64,000 nucleotides of DNA, from positions 496,001 to 560,000 of the forward strand of contig CP098528.1 in NCBI GenBank assembly GCA_030440445.1, written 5' to 3'. Of the stretch, positions 45,153-54,278 are shown piece by piece; within the stretch, counting starts at the first letter, position 1, and every line of letters starts with the position of its first letter. This stretch comes from Halomonas sp. KG2. GTDB taxonomy: Bacteria > Pseudomonadota > Gammaproteobacteria > Pseudomonadales > Halomonadaceae. Below the pieces are notes generated by a model. The model had not been told where the DNA came from. It saw only the letters and a list, made by a program, of their open reading frames with translations, and did not search any database. The position numbers and the translations under genes are program-made.

Positions 45153-46667
45153 ATGGCTAACCAAGACGCGTCTTCTCTCGATAACGAAAACCACCTAATC
45201 GCTGAGCGCCGTGCCAAGCTCGCGGCTCGCCGTGAGCGCGCCGCTGAGCAAGGTAAGAGCGCTTTCCCGAACGATTTTCGCCGTGACAGCCTCACGGTTG
45301 AGCTACACGACCTGCTGGGCGAAAAGGATAAAGCGGAGCTTGAAACGCTTGATCATCAGGCGTCGGTGGCTGGTCGCGTCATGCGTAAGCGTGGCCCGTT
45401 TATCGTGATTCAAGATGTGGCTGGCCAAATCCAGCTCTACGTGGATAAAAAGGGCTTGCCTGCTGATGTGCTTGAGGACATCAAAGGGTGGGATATCGGT
45501 GATATCGTCGCTGCCCGTGGCCCAGTGCACAAATCGGGTAAGGGCGATCTGTACGTGATGATGGTTGAGGCGCAGCTGTTGACCAAGAGCCTGCGTCCGC
45601 TGCCGGATAAGTTCCACGGCCTGACCGATCAGGAAGCGCGTTATCGCCAGCGCTACGTGGACCTGATCATGAACCCGCAGTCACGTAAGGTATTTGAAAC
45701 TCGCGCGGCGGTAATCAGCTCCATGCGCCGCTTCTTTGAAGCTCGCGGCTTTATGGAAGTTGAAACGCCGATGCTGCAGCCGATCCCCGGCGGTGCGGCA
45801 GCACGGCCGTTTATTACTCACCACAATGCGCTGGATATTGATATGTACCTGCGTATTGCACCGGAGCTTTACCTCAAGCGTCTGGTGGTGGGTGGTTTCG
45901 AGAAGGTTTTTGAAATCAACCGTAATTTCCGTAACGAAGGGTTATCTACACGACATAACCCTGAGTTCACCATGGTCGAATTCTATTGGGCCTACGCGGA
46001 TTATCGTGACCTGCTCGATATGACCGAAGCCATGCTGCGCACGGCGGCCCAAGAAGTGCTGGGCACCACGATGATAGAGTACCAAGGCGCGAGCTACGAC
46101 TTCGGGAAGCCGTTTCAACGGCTGACGCTACGCCAAGCGATTCTTGATCATGGCGACGGCATCACCGATGCGGATTTGGACACGCTGGAAGCCGCACAAG
46201 TGGTTGCAGAAAAGCTGGGCATTAAAGTGAAGGAGAGCTGGGGACTGGGTAAAGTTCAGACCGAGATCTTCGAAGAGGTGGCCGAGCACAAGCTGGACCA
46301 GCCGACGTTCATTACTGAATATCCCGCAGAAGTTAGCCCGCTGGCGCGTCGTAACGATGCTAATCCTTTCGTTACCGACCGTTTCGAGTTCTTTGTTGGT
46401 GGCCGAGAAATTGCCAACGGCTTCTCGGAGCTTAATGACGCCGAAGATCAGGCTGAACGCTTCCGCGAACAGGCAGCCGAGAAAGATGCCGGTGACCTGG
46501 AGGCGATGTATTTTGACGCTGACTACGTCCGCGCGTTGGAGTATGGCTTACCGCCAACGGCGGGTGAGGGAATTGGCATTGACCGTTTAGTGATGCTGTT
46601 TACCGATAGCCCCTCTATTCGGGACGTACTGCTGTTCCCAGCGATGCGCCCCGAAGCTAGCGAGTAA
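45153..46667 (+). CDS. lysS: Lysyl-tRNA synthetase (class II)
   Basis: LysS charges tRNA-Lys. The 504 residues include the N-terminal OB-fold anticodon-binding domain ([26 protein letters not shown]) and a class II core. That core has motif 1 in [29 protein letters not shown], motif 2 in [26 protein letters not shown], and motif 3 in [26 protein letters not shown]. Length and motifs are normal. The gene follows prfB closely and converges on the yjfC-like gene. Confidence 0.98.
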   Translation: MANQDASSLDNENHLIAERRAKLAARRERAAEQGKSAFPNDFRRDSLTVELHDLLGEKDKAELETLDHQASVAGRVMRKRGPFIVIQDVAGQIQLYVDKKGLPADVLEDIKGWDIGDIVAARGPVHKSGKGDLYVMMVEAQLLTKSLRPLPDKFHGLTDQEARYRQRYVDLIMNPQSRKVFETRAAVISSMRRFFEARGFMEVETPMLQPIPGGAAARPFITHHNALDIDMYLRIAPELYLKRLVVGGFEKVFEINRNFRNEGLSTRHNPEFTMVEFYWAYADYRDLLDMTEAMLRTAAQEVLGTTMIEYQGASYDFGKPFQRLTLRQAILDHGDGITDADLDTLEAAQVVAEKLGIKVKESWGLGKVQTEIFEEVAEHKLDQPTFITEYPAEVSPLARRNDANPFVTDRFEFFVGGREIANGFSELNDAEDQAERFREQAAEKDAGDLEAMYFDADYVRALEYGLPPTAGEGIGIDRLVMLFTDSPSIRDVLLFPAMRPEASE

Positions 46668-46679
46668 CGCTGACAAGCT

Positions 46680-47867
46680 CTAGACAATAGCGTGCGGTAC
46701 GAAGCAGCTGGAGTCCTTGGTGATTTTGCCAACGTCTTCACGAATACCAATGCCGCACGCCTTGTCACCGACTACCCAACTGCCGATCAGGGCATGCCGC
46801 TCACCAAAGCGCGGCAGTGGGTGGTAGGCCTGCAAAATACGCGGGTTGTCGGTATAGGGGCCATCAACGGCTTCGTACTGGCCACTCGTGGTCATCAGCT
46901 CAATATTGCTACCCTCTCGAGAGAAAAACGGTTTGCGCACCCAACCGGGTGTCAGCGACGTGCCATCACTAGTGTCAAAATACGCCGGTAACAGGTTGGG
47001 GTGACCTTCATGCCACTGCCAGAGCAACGGCAGGATGCCCTTATTGCTGAGAATGGCTTTCCACGGTGGTTCGAACCAGTGGGTTTGCATCATGGGCAGC
47101 AGCTCACCGAAAGCGTCATCGCTCATTTCTTCCCAGGGGTAGAGCTTAAACAGTGCGCGGATGGGCCGGTTTTCCAGATCAACAAAACAGCCGTGGTCGG
47201 TGTTGGGTTGATAGCCGATGTCTTCGATATGGATAAAAGGGGCATTCAGCCCTGCCTGTAGGGCACAGTCCTGCAGGTAAGCAACGGTGGCGCGATCTTC
47301 TTCATGCGCTTTGATGGAGGCGAAGTGCAGTGCCGGAGAGGCTGGTGGATCGCGTTCAAGGCGCTGCCCGATGTGGGCGAGGGCAGCAATCATGCGTTCC
47401 TGGATCGAATTGAATTGGTCGGCGTGGGCAGGCAGCAGGCGCTGTTCGATCACCTGCTCAAGCCACAGCCACTGAAAGAAGCCCGCCTCGTAAATACTGG
47501 TGGGGGTATCGTAGTTAAGCTCTAGCAGTTTGGCAGGCCCATTACCGCTATAGGCAAAATCCATGCGCCCATAGAGGTGTGGCTGGCCATTGTGCCAGGA
47601 GGCACGAATAACGCCCCACATCTGCTCGGGAATATTTAACTGGTGAAGCAGGGCATCAGACTGGCAGACCCGGTCAACGGCATCCATGCACATCTCGTGC
47701 AGCGCCTCGGTGGGATCCTCAATGTCTTGTTCGATCTGGGCCAACGTGAACTGGTAATAGGCATCCTCTGTCCAGTAGGGCTCCCCTTCAATAGTATGGA
47801 AGTGAAACCCTAGCTGGTGCGCCAGTTCGCGCCATTGAGGGCGTTCAGTAATGGCAACGCGCAACAT
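46680..47867 (-). CDS. yjfC: Glutathionylspermidine synthase-like ATP-grasp protein (YjfC/YgiC type)
   Basis: This 395-residue ATP-grasp ligase resembles the C-terminal synthetase domain of GspS but lacks the N-terminal amidase domain. Visible are YGRMDFAY, LLELNYDTPTSIYEAG, ALFKLYPWEEM and the ATP-grasp loop VRKPFFSREGSNIEL. It ends with GIGIREDVGKITKDSSCFVPH. The substrate of the YjfC/YgiC group is not known; peptide or polyamine amide-bond formation is expected. It is the last gene of the seven-gene minus-strand operon, 62 bp after the DUF1190 lipoprotein, matching the end of E. coli yjfIJKLMC. Confidence 0.88.
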   Translation of the reverse strand: MLRVAITERPQWRELAHQLGFHFHTIEGEPYWTEDAYYQFTLAQIEQDIEDPTEALHEMCMDAVDRVCQSDALLHQLNIPEQMWGVIRASWHNGQPHLYGRMDFAYSGNGPAKLLELNYDTPTSIYEAGFFQWLWLEQVIEQRLLPAHADQFNSIQERMIAALAHIGQRLERDPPASPALHFASIKAHEEDRATVAYLQDCALQAGLNAPFIHIEDIGYQPNTDHGCFVDLENRPIRALFKLYPWEEMSDDAFGELLPMMQTHWFEPPWKAILSNKGILPLLWQWHEGHPNLLPAYFDTSDGTSLTPGWVRKPFFSREGSNIELMTTSGQYEAVDGPYTDNPRILQAYHPLPRFGERHALIGSWVVGDKACGIGIREDVGKITKDSSCFVPHAIV

Positions 47868-47929
47868 AAAACGGCTCCTTGCTGGCGCAGGTGAGTGCGT
47901 CGAAAGATAGTAACCAAACGGTGGTTAGC

Positions 47930-48535
47930 TTAGGAGCCAAACCCACCTCGCGCGCTGGAGCGCGAACCAAACCCAGAGCGTTGGGTTGCCCGTTGGTTGG
48001 ACTGCATAACCGATGAGCGGAAGGCCTTGTTACGTTGATCCACCCGTGAAGAAGCCGAAGACGACGCAGCGTTCCAGTCGCCGCGATTCTGACGGGTACG
48101 GTAGACCGGCTCTTGATACAGGCTTTGTACCCGCGCGCCATTGCGGTTGGCCATCATATTGCCAACCATATAGCCCATCAGTGCGGGACCAAACCAACTG
48201 CCACCTTGCCCCTGTTGAGCTGATTGGGGAGGGGGCTCACAGGCACCTTCGCCATGTACCTGTTCGCAAGCTTCTAAGGAGTCAAAGCGCGGAACCGCTT
48301 CAACGGCTGCCGTAAACGCCGCTTCACAGGCGGTGCGCGTGTAAAGCTCGTCTGCTACGCACTCGTCGACGTTCTGGTAGGCCTTAGGCTCAGAAAAGTT
48401 GATGTCCGATAGCGTGTCCTGCGGCGGAGATGACTGCCCACAGCCGGCTAACGCGGCTGTTCCGGCCGCGCCCATCAAGGCCAGGGTTAGCCGAGAACTG
48501 CGCTTGCGGCGCGGTGGCTGGTTAGATGATTGCAT
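47930..48535 (-). CDS. yjfM: DUF1190 (YgiB/YjfM-like) lipoprotein
   Basis: This 201-residue protein has a lipobox LAGC (Cys32) after the segment LTLALMGAAGTAALAG, so it is probably a lipoprotein. The DUF1190 domain has cysteine-rich VDECVADELYTRTACEAAF and FDSLEACEQVHGEGAC. A WFGPALMGYMVGNMM motif follows, with a Ser/Arg/Gly-rich low-complexity tail. Family members always neighbour the ATP-grasp YgiC/YjfC gene, as here. The function is unknown. Confidence 0.85.
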   Translation of the reverse strand: MQSSNQPPRRKRSSRLTLALMGAAGTAALAGCGQSSPPQDTLSDINFSEPKAYQNVDECVADELYTRTACEAAFTAAVEAVPRFDSLEACEQVHGEGACEPPPQSAQQGQGGSWFGPALMGYMVGNMMANRNGARVQSLYQEPVYRTRQNRGDWNAASSSASSRVDQRNKAFRSSVMQSNQRATQRSGFGSRSSARGGFGS

Positions 48536-48547
48536 GAAAGTCTCCCC

Positions 48548-48970
48548 TTACCAGATCATGGACGCGGCGTTGAGCAGGCCAACCGCGATAGCGATAGTTG
48601 CCGCGAAAATACCGTATGCGACGTGGCCATCGGTAATATGTCCGGAAAGGCTCTGTCCTTTGCTTTTCAACACCAGCTTGATGGCAAAGAAGGTAACGAT
48701 CTGCACGATAAAGGCGATGATGCCCCAGGCGATAAAATCAATGAAACTCACGCTGTTCGCCATAGCGCTGTAGAGCGGTATGGTAAAGCCTAGGGTAGCG
48801 CCGCCAAAGGCGGTTGCCGCTGCGACGTTGCCTTCCTGGATCAGCTTCCATTCATGATGCGGGGTAATCTTGCTGTACGCGACCATGAACGCTACCAGCA
48901 GGATGGCGGCGGTGACCAGATAGGCGAAAAATGCTGGCAGGCCTGCCAAATACATACCGATATTGCCCAT
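48548..48970 (-). CDS. yjfL: DUF350 membrane protein (YjfL-like)
   Basis: This 140-residue inner-membrane protein has four hydrophobic segments: FAYLVTAAILLVAFMVAY, TAFGGATLGFTIPLYSAM, FIDFIAWGIIAFIVQIV, and GIFAATIAIAVGLLNAA. The pattern is that of DUF350/YjfL. The function is unknown. It is 12 bp from the lipoprotein gene. Confidence 0.85.
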   Translation of the reverse strand: MGNIGMYLAGLPAFFAYLVTAAILLVAFMVAYSKITPHHEWKLIQEGNVAAATAFGGATLGFTIPLYSAMANSVSFIDFIAWGIIAFIVQIVTFFAIKLVLKSKGQSLSGHITDGHVAYGIFAATIAIAVGLLNAASMIW

Positions 48971-48984
48971 TATCGTTTCCTTTT

Positions 48985-49065
48985 TTAGTCGTCAATTGTG
49001 AGTGGTGAATCGTAAGCCGTACGTGGTGAGCGTAAGTCGTGAATGGTGATCAGTGAGTCTTACCG
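48985..49065. repeat. Degenerate short tandem repeats between the DUF2491 and DUF350 genes
   Basis: The 102-bp gap contains recurring GTCGT, GTGAGTGGTGAATCGTAAG, GTGGTGAGCGTAAGTCG and GTGAATGGTGATCAGTGAG-like strings. They suggest a decayed 18-20 bp tandem repeat. No function is assigned. Confidence 0.4.
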
Positions 49066-49072
49066 GTGGCCA

Positions 49073-49816
49073 TCAATGCGCTTCGATAATCACTGCGCTG
49101 ATATCGATGCCCAGGCTGGTGACTAATTGATAACTGCCTTCCAGCTCATCTGCTTCAGCACTGAGTAGGATATATTCAAAGCGCTCTGAGGCCTGATCTT
49201 GGCGCTCATAAAGCATGCAGTGGTGCGTGACTTGGGAAATCCCGCTGCCATTAGCGCGAGTCACTGTTTCCTCAAGCACTACCGGGGCTGACCATGCGCT
49301 GCTTTCAGCGCCCCATACGCGTTGATAGCGTTTAAGGTCGTCTGGAATGTCGTCGCCTGCTTCCAGCGTAAAGCTGCTCTGGCCGAGTGGATGAGCGGGT
49401 GCCTGGCTATCCGGCTGATTGATCAGGCCATCAAATTCAAGATTAGAAACATGTTGTGACGACAGGAAATCGAACAGTTTGTATTCAAACACCTTGCCGT
49501 TAGCAATGGAGGCTTGGATCCAGGTGTCATTTTCCAGATAAAAGCGCGCGAGCTGTTCGCCCTGGCCGAGTTCGACGACGCCAATCGCGGCTATTTCCTG
49601 CGCTGCGCCACTCCAACTGGCATCAAAGTTCAGGCTGTCGAACGCTTTCAGCGACAGCATATTGAGCGACACCATACCGCCAAGCCGAAGACCGTTGAAG
49701 TCGTCAGGGGTCATGCCGACGGGCAGTCCGCTAGAGCGTTGGGCGGTGTCGCTGGCATGCTTTTGCTGCACGCCTTTACTGTTGGCACGAAACAGTGATT
49801 TAAGTGAACCAAGCAT
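49073..49816 (-). CDS. yjfK: DUF2491 protein (YjfK-like)
   Basis: This 247-residue protein begins MLGSLKSLFRANSKGV and contains the DUF2491 body, with LPVGMTPDDFNGLRLGGMVSL, ARFYLENDTWIQASIANGKV and a C-terminal ESERFEYILLSAEADELEGSY-like segment (here QASERFEYILLSAEADEL). No signal peptide or membrane segment is clear, so it is probably cytosolic. The function is unknown. It is third in the E. coli order but follows the channel gene here, 30 bp away. Confidence 0.82.
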   Translation of the reverse strand: MLGSLKSLFRANSKGVQQKHASDTAQRSSGLPVGMTPDDFNGLRLGGMVSLNMLSLKAFDSLNFDASWSGAAQEIAAIGVVELGQGEQLARFYLENDTWIQASIANGKVFEYKLFDFLSSQHVSNLEFDGLINQPDSQAPAHPLGQSSFTLEAGDDIPDDLKRYQRVWGAESSAWSAPVVLEETVTRANGSGISQVTHHCMLYERQDQASERFEYILLSAEADELEGSYQLVTSLGIDISAVIIEAH

Positions 49817-49846
49817 GGTGATGAACCTCCATGGAACGGTGGGATA

Positions 49847-50893
49847 TCATGCCAGCAGCGATGAAAAATGTGCCGACGTCAGACGCTCATAGGCCATGTA
49901 ATACAGCACATCACCGTCGCTTAGCTCACGGGTGGAGGGCGGGTTGAGCATATTCGCCTCGCCGCTAACGGAAGTGACGCCGAGCAGGGTGGCATTATGC
50001 GTTTCCTTGGCTAGGGCGAATAATTGGCCAAATGTGCTGCCTTTAGGAATATCTTGCAGCCGCGTTTGATATTGAGTGGCACCATGATTGACGGCGAGCA
50101 GCTCATTCACGACGCGACTTATGCCTGCATCGGTGGCTGAACGCACGAGCATTTCCAGTGCCAGGGCCTCGGTGCATTCGATGCCCGGCAATGTTCGGCG
50201 CAACATCGCTGCGGTATTAGGGTTTTCGCAGTGGGCAACGATATGGCAGCCAGGTGATTTCAGGCTGTAAGCGGAAAGCGCTACGGTAGCCACGCGTTCA
50301 TCGCTGCCATCATAGATAATAATACGGCTGGCGTTTTCAACACCGGCGCGCTTGAGAAGCTCGATGTTGGCGAAGCTATCGCCCTTGACGAATTTTAGGT
50401 CGCCTGGACGAGGGTTATTGATATCTTTGGTGACGCATAGCACGATTTCATCGGGGAGCTGCCGATCAGCTTTGAGAATATCAATAATTTTTTCAGTGGT
50501 TTCTCCATGCCAGCCCAGCACGACCGTGTGACCGGTAAGATCGCTGTAATCGCCTTTTCCTTGCATTTGCTGCCTCCAAAAGTTGCCTACCGTGACGGTT
50601 GCCTTGCCAATCAGGGCAGCAAATAGCGCAATACCGCCCGGGATCAGGTAAAACACAGCGATCAACTGCCCCGCGGTTGAGCTTGGTGAGAAGTCTCCAT
50701 AGCCCACCGTGGAGGCTGTAACGACGTAAAAATACAGCCACAATGGTAGTGAGTTGGCAACCTCTTCGCCGGAGAGCCCCATTAACATCCATGAGGTTGC
50801 CATATGTGCCAGCGCCAGCAACAGCAAGAATGTCCAACTGACGTTAATCGTAGAGGCTTTAAGAACTTTCAGTAGCCGTTGTAGCACTGGCAT
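49847..50893 (-). CDS. Two-segment potassium channel with RCK/TrkA domains
   Basis: This 348-residue channel has one membrane helix (WTFLLLLALAHMATSWMLM), then the pore with selectivity filter TVGYGDF and a second helix (GQLIAVFYLIPGGIALFAALIG). A cytosolic RCK region follows. The usual Rossmann GxGxxG is replaced by LGWHGET, so nucleotide binding may be altered. The C-terminal TrkA-C-like part contains STFGQLFALAKETHNATLLGV. It sits inside the yjf-type operon, 46 bp after the PspA gene and 30 bp before the DUF2491 gene. The E. coli operon lacks a channel. Confidence 0.87.
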   Translation of the reverse strand: MPVLQRLLKVLKASTINVSWTFLLLLALAHMATSWMLMGLSGEEVANSLPLWLYFYVVTASTVGYGDFSPSSTAGQLIAVFYLIPGGIALFAALIGKATVTVGNFWRQQMQGKGDYSDLTGHTVVLGWHGETTEKIIDILKADRQLPDEIVLCVTKDINNPRPGDLKFVKGDSFANIELLKRAGVENASRIIIYDGSDERVATVALSAYSLKSPGCHIVAHCENPNTAAMLRRTLPGIECTEALALEMLVRSATDAGISRVVNELLAVNHGATQYQTRLQDIPKGSTFGQLFALAKETHNATLLGVTSVSGEANMLNPPSTRELSDGDVLYYMAYERLTSAHFSSLLA

Positions 50894-50939
50894 GGCGTCA
50901 GTCTTCCTTGCGTTCAGACGGTTGTATTAACGTTGGCAC

Positions 50940-51635
50940 TCAGTTGCCAGCATTTTGCTTGGCTTTTAGGCGAGCCAGAACATCGCTTCCTGATGTTTGC
51001 TGTTTACCGATACCCGCCTGGGAAAGGCGTGCTTCCAAGTCAGCGCCGGAGTCTTGCGCTTGCATTGATTCGCCGATCTTGAGCTTTTCAGCCTGTAGGG
51101 CTTGGCGCTCTTTAATACGCTCAAGGGAGGCAACGGCGCTGTTCATGCTAGCGTTTTGTCCAGCGTGTTGAGACGCGACAGCAGCCTGTGCTTTTTGCGC
51201 GGCTTCAGTGGCCTTGACGTGGGACATCTGCTGCTCAACGCGGCGAATTTCACTTTTCGATTTAGCGATGGTCGACTTCAGTGCTTCGATAGTGCCATCG
51301 TATTGGGTGACATTGGCCTGAGAGATTTCGCGCTCGCTTTCCAAGCGGGCAATTTCCCCTGCGACTTCTTCAGCTAAGCTCTGCTCGCCTTTTTCAAGCG
51401 CGGCCATGGCGCTTTTTTCATACTCGGCCATTTTGTCCGACAGCGTATCCACTTCCTTGGCGGCAAGGTTACGCCTGGCCATGATGGTCGTGAGTTCTTC
51501 ATTGGCCCGGTTCATGGCTGTTTTAGCGTCACGCAGTTCCTGCTCCATGATACGAATCCCCTGACTATCGACAATCGCTTCGCCGGTTTCAGTGGCTTTG
51601 CCGCGCAGGGCGGTAAACATTTTGCGTAGTAACAT
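50940..51635 (-). CDS. yjfJ: PspA/IM30-family protein (YjfJ-like)
   Basis: This 231-residue, highly helical coiled-coil protein is of the phage-shock/Vipp1 family, which bind stressed membranes as ESCRT-III-like polymers. It begins LLRKMFTALRGKATETGEAIVDSQGIRIMEQELRDAKTAM, the family's amphipathic start and first helix. Long Glu/Lys/Ala-rich helices follow to about residue 200. It differs from classical PspA (MGIFSRFADIV start) and matches the YjfJ branch. It is second in the operon. Confidence 0.87.
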   Translation of the reverse strand: MLLRKMFTALRGKATETGEAIVDSQGIRIMEQELRDAKTAMNRANEELTTIMARRNLAAKEVDTLSDKMAEYEKSAMAALEKGEQSLAEEVAGEIARLESEREISQANVTQYDGTIEALKSTIAKSKSEIRRVEQQMSHVKATEAAQKAQAAVASQHAGQNASMNSAVASLERIKERQALQAEKLKIGESMQAQDSGADLEARLSQAGIGKQQTSGSDVLARLKAKQNAGN

Positions 51636-51756
51636 TGGGTAACTCCTTAAGTCGAGCCAATCCGACGCTTGCGCGCGGGACGAACAACAGGGTGATACTT
51701 AACAACAGGCGATACTTGGCTGGTGCCTGGATCACGTTAACTCGTGAGTATTTGAA

Positions 51757-52164
51757 TCAACCGATTAAATCGGCAATTTCCAGTGCAGCCTGAGCGCAAG
51801 CTTCGACTTCAGCACTGATGGCCTCAAGTTTGCAATCTGCAAACAGTTGGCCATAGACCACATAGTAATCTTCGTCACCCAGGGTGTGGATACCAACACT
51901 CACTAACGGTAGGGTCATGCCTAAACGTAACAAAGCATCGTTGAAGGTATGGATATTCTCAACCGCGCTGGTGGGAGCCACTTCGGTCATCACCAACCAC
52001 TCTTGCTCGCAATGCGTCAGGGTAACAGGTAAGTCGCCGTAGTCCTTGAGCGTAAATACCAGTGAATCGTTGTCTTGGTCGAGAGTGATGTCAGCGTTAG
52101 GCCAGGTCAGCTCGTTCTGTTCGACGCTGTGCTTAATCGCTTCAAGTCGTGTCTGTGTATTCAT
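51757..52164 (-). CDS. yjfI: DUF2170 protein (YjfI-like)
   Basis: This 135-residue acidic cytosolic protein has the DUF2170 pattern: TLKDYGDLPVTLTHCEQEWLVMTEVAP in the middle and LRLGMTLPLVSVGIHTLGDEDYYVVYGQLF after it. The function is unknown. It is the first gene of the operon. An inverted repeat GGCTGT/ACAGCC (52195-52219) lies about 30 bp upstream and may be regulatory. Gene order from here matches E. coli yjfI-J-(channel)-K-L-M-C. Confidence 0.85.
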   Translation of the reverse strand: MNTQTRLEAIKHSVEQNELTWPNADITLDQDNDSLVFTLKDYGDLPVTLTHCEQEWLVMTEVAPTSAVENIHTFNDALLRLGMTLPLVSVGIHTLGDEDYYVVYGQLFADCKLEAISAEVEACAQAALEIADLIG

Positions 52165-52356
52165 TGAGCGTATCCTAATGGTCTATCCGGCAAGGGCTGT
52201 ACATAGGACTGTAACAGCCGTGTCGGTAAGTAACGGTGTTGTTAGCTAAAAATTCTTCAGCATTTTACCGAATCAATCGATATTGCGTCTGCACCGATGG
52301 CAAACTAATCCGTTAGCACCCATAATGATCAACGTTTCGACGGCGAGGAGAATCCC

Positions 52357-52743
52357 ATGAAACTGCTAAATCGCTCTGCCCTGAGCGTCAGGCCGACCCA
52401 GACCTTCGTGGACTGGATCAATGCGCTCGAACCCACCATGGGAGACGACGACCTGACCCTGGACGACGTCGAACGTGAAAGTACGGTATACCTTATCCCA
52501 GAGATGGATACCCCTGAAGCGCTGGAAACGTTTGTTCGTGAGCGCTATGTAGAAATCCTAGAGACCGAGCTGCGTGCTTGGGAAGAGGATGAGCGCCAAT
52601 GGCCAGAAAAGCTTGACTGGGCACTGTTTCAAGACTTTTTACGCATTGAGCATAGCTACCTTGCGATTGACCTTGACGACGAAACCGCCCTCGAAATTTC
52701 AGAGGTTGATGACGCACTTCTGCTCGACAATGAGCAAGACTAG
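52357..52743 (+). CDS. Conserved hypothetical acidic protein
   Basis: This 128-residue, very acidic protein contains no signal peptide or membrane segment. It has the pattern LLNRSALSVRPTQTFVDWINAL at the start and LETELRAWEEDERQWPEKLDWALFQDFLRIE in the middle. From memory, similar small proteins are found in pseudomonads and oceanospirilla without known function. GAGGAG precedes the ATG, and a good terminator follows, so it is a monocistronic gene. Confidence 0.75.
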   Translation: MKLLNRSALSVRPTQTFVDWINALEPTMGDDDLTLDDVERESTVYLIPEMDTPEALETFVRERYVEILETELRAWEEDERQWPEKLDWALFQDFLRIEHSYLAIDLDDETALEISEVDDALLLDNEQD

Positions 52744-52775
52744 CGCATTGCCGTCTTAATGTAAGCGTATTGTGG

Positions 52776-52799
52776 AACCGGCCCAGGCCGGTTTTATTG
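52776..52799 (+). terminator. Intrinsic terminator
   Basis: AACCGGCC and GGCCGGTT pair around a two-base loop, followed by a T-rich tract (TTATTGTTTTT). It ends the acidic-protein gene. Confidence 0.85.
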
Positions 52800-52831
52800 T
52801 TTTTAATGGTGCAGTTTAGGAACGAACCACC

Positions 52832-54235
52832 ATGCGATTGTTTGAAACTCGGGCGGGTGACGATGGTTTGCCGGGCCCCGCGCGTGCGCTTGCCGTACTG
52901 GCACTCGTCACCGGCACGCTAATGGCGGTGGTCGACACCACCATGATTAATTTAGCACTCCCGACGATTGCCGCAGATCTAAATGTGCCTGCCTCCAGAG
53001 CGGTATGGATCACCAATTTATTTCAAGTGGTCTGCGCGGCGTTCTTATTAGTGTTCGCAGGCATAAGTGAGCTGATCACCCGCAGGCGGCTCTATTTATT
53101 TGGTTTGGCCACCTTCGTTTTCGCGGCGTTAGGGGCGGCGCTGTCGCGTAATCTAGAAACGCTACTGATATTCCGCGCCCTGCAAGGGTTGGGGGCAGCG
53201 GCCACGCTGTCCATCGGTCCGTCGTTGTATCGGGCAATTTTTCCGTCACGTCTATTGGGTAGCGCTTTAGGGCTTAGCGCGTTAGTGGTAGCCGGTGGCT
53301 ATGCAGCCGGCCCAACGTTGAGCGGCGTCATCCTCTCGTTTGTCGACTGGCCTTGGTTGTTTGCACTTAATGTTCCGCTTGGTGTGTGTTCACTATGGCT
53401 GGCTAGTCGTGCGTTGCCCCGAGATAAACCACGTCGGGGCAGCTTTGATGTGCTGGGTGCACTGTTGTCTATGCTGATGCTAGCCAGTTTCTTTCTCGCG
53501 ATGGATGCAGTTGGCCATGCTGCACCGCTATGGCAAAGCGGTGGCTGGGCGGTGATAGCGGTGCTGGCTTGTGGGCTGTTTATTCGACGCCAGCGCTACG
53601 CACCTTATCCGCTGTTATCGCTGAGTATATTTGCTGAGAAACGCTTTACGCTGGCTGTTTCAGCGTCAGGGTTGGCCTTTATCGGTCAGGGGCTAACGTT
53701 TGTTGCGCTGTCGTTTTTTTATCAGGAGCAGATGGGATTCTCGCCACTGGAAACAGCTTGGTTGTTCACCCCTTGGCCGTTAGCGATTATGGTGGTTGGC
53801 CCCCTGGCTGGTCGTTTAGCTGACCGGATCAACCCGAGTCTTCTTTCAAGCGCAGGCTTGATAATGCTGATGATGGGATTAGTGGCGCTAGCACTCGTGG
53901 ATGAATCTACCGGCGTGGCAGGCAGCCTGTGGCGCACCGCCTTGTGTGGCATCGGCTTTGGTCTGTTTCAGCCACCTAACAACCGCGAAATGATGGGCAG
54001 TCTTCCGCCTGAGCGAAGTGCTAATGTCTCCGGCGTGATGAGCACTACCCGTACCGTTGGACAATCACTTGGGGTGGCATTGGTAGGGGCGGCCTTGGCG
54101 TTGGGTTCGCCTGTACAGATAACCCTATGGCTGGGAGCTGGCACCACGCTGCTAGCGTTAGTGGCGAGCCTTTCCCGGGTGGCGTTAGCCCAGCGTGCTC
54201 TCATTGAGCGACGGGCATCGTCTGTTAGTAAGTAA
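52832..54235 (+). CDS. MFS multidrug efflux transporter (DHA2/EmrB-QacA type)
   Basis: This 467-residue inner-membrane antiporter has 12-14 hydrophobic segments. DTTMINLALPTIAADL in segment 1 is the DHA2 signature. The motif-A-like region is GISELITRRRLYLFGL. Motif C is in SALVVAGGYAAGPTLSGVIL. A drug or metabolite export role is inferred; the substrate cannot be told. It is monocistronic, with 43 bp to bolA. Confidence 0.88.
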   Translation: MRLFETRAGDDGLPGPARALAVLALVTGTLMAVVDTTMINLALPTIAADLNVPASRAVWITNLFQVVCAAFLLVFAGISELITRRRLYLFGLATFVFAALGAALSRNLETLLIFRALQGLGAAATLSIGPSLYRAIFPSRLLGSALGLSALVVAGGYAAGPTLSGVILSFVDWPWLFALNVPLGVCSLWLASRALPRDKPRRGSFDVLGALLSMLMLASFFLAMDAVGHAAPLWQSGGWAVIAVLACGLFIRRQRYAPYPLLSLSIFAEKRFTLAVSASGLAFIGQGLTFVALSFFYQEQMGFSPLETAWLFTPWPLAIMVVGPLAGRLADRINPSLLSSAGLIMLMMGLVALALVDESTGVAGSLWRTALCGIGFGLFQPPNNREMMGSLPPERSANVSGVMSTTRTVGQSLGVALVGAALALGSPVQITLWLGAGTTLLALVASLSRVALAQRALIERRASSVSK

Positions 54236-54278
54236 GGGCGTACAATAAATTGGTTGCTGATTGAAGGAGAAAGTACTC

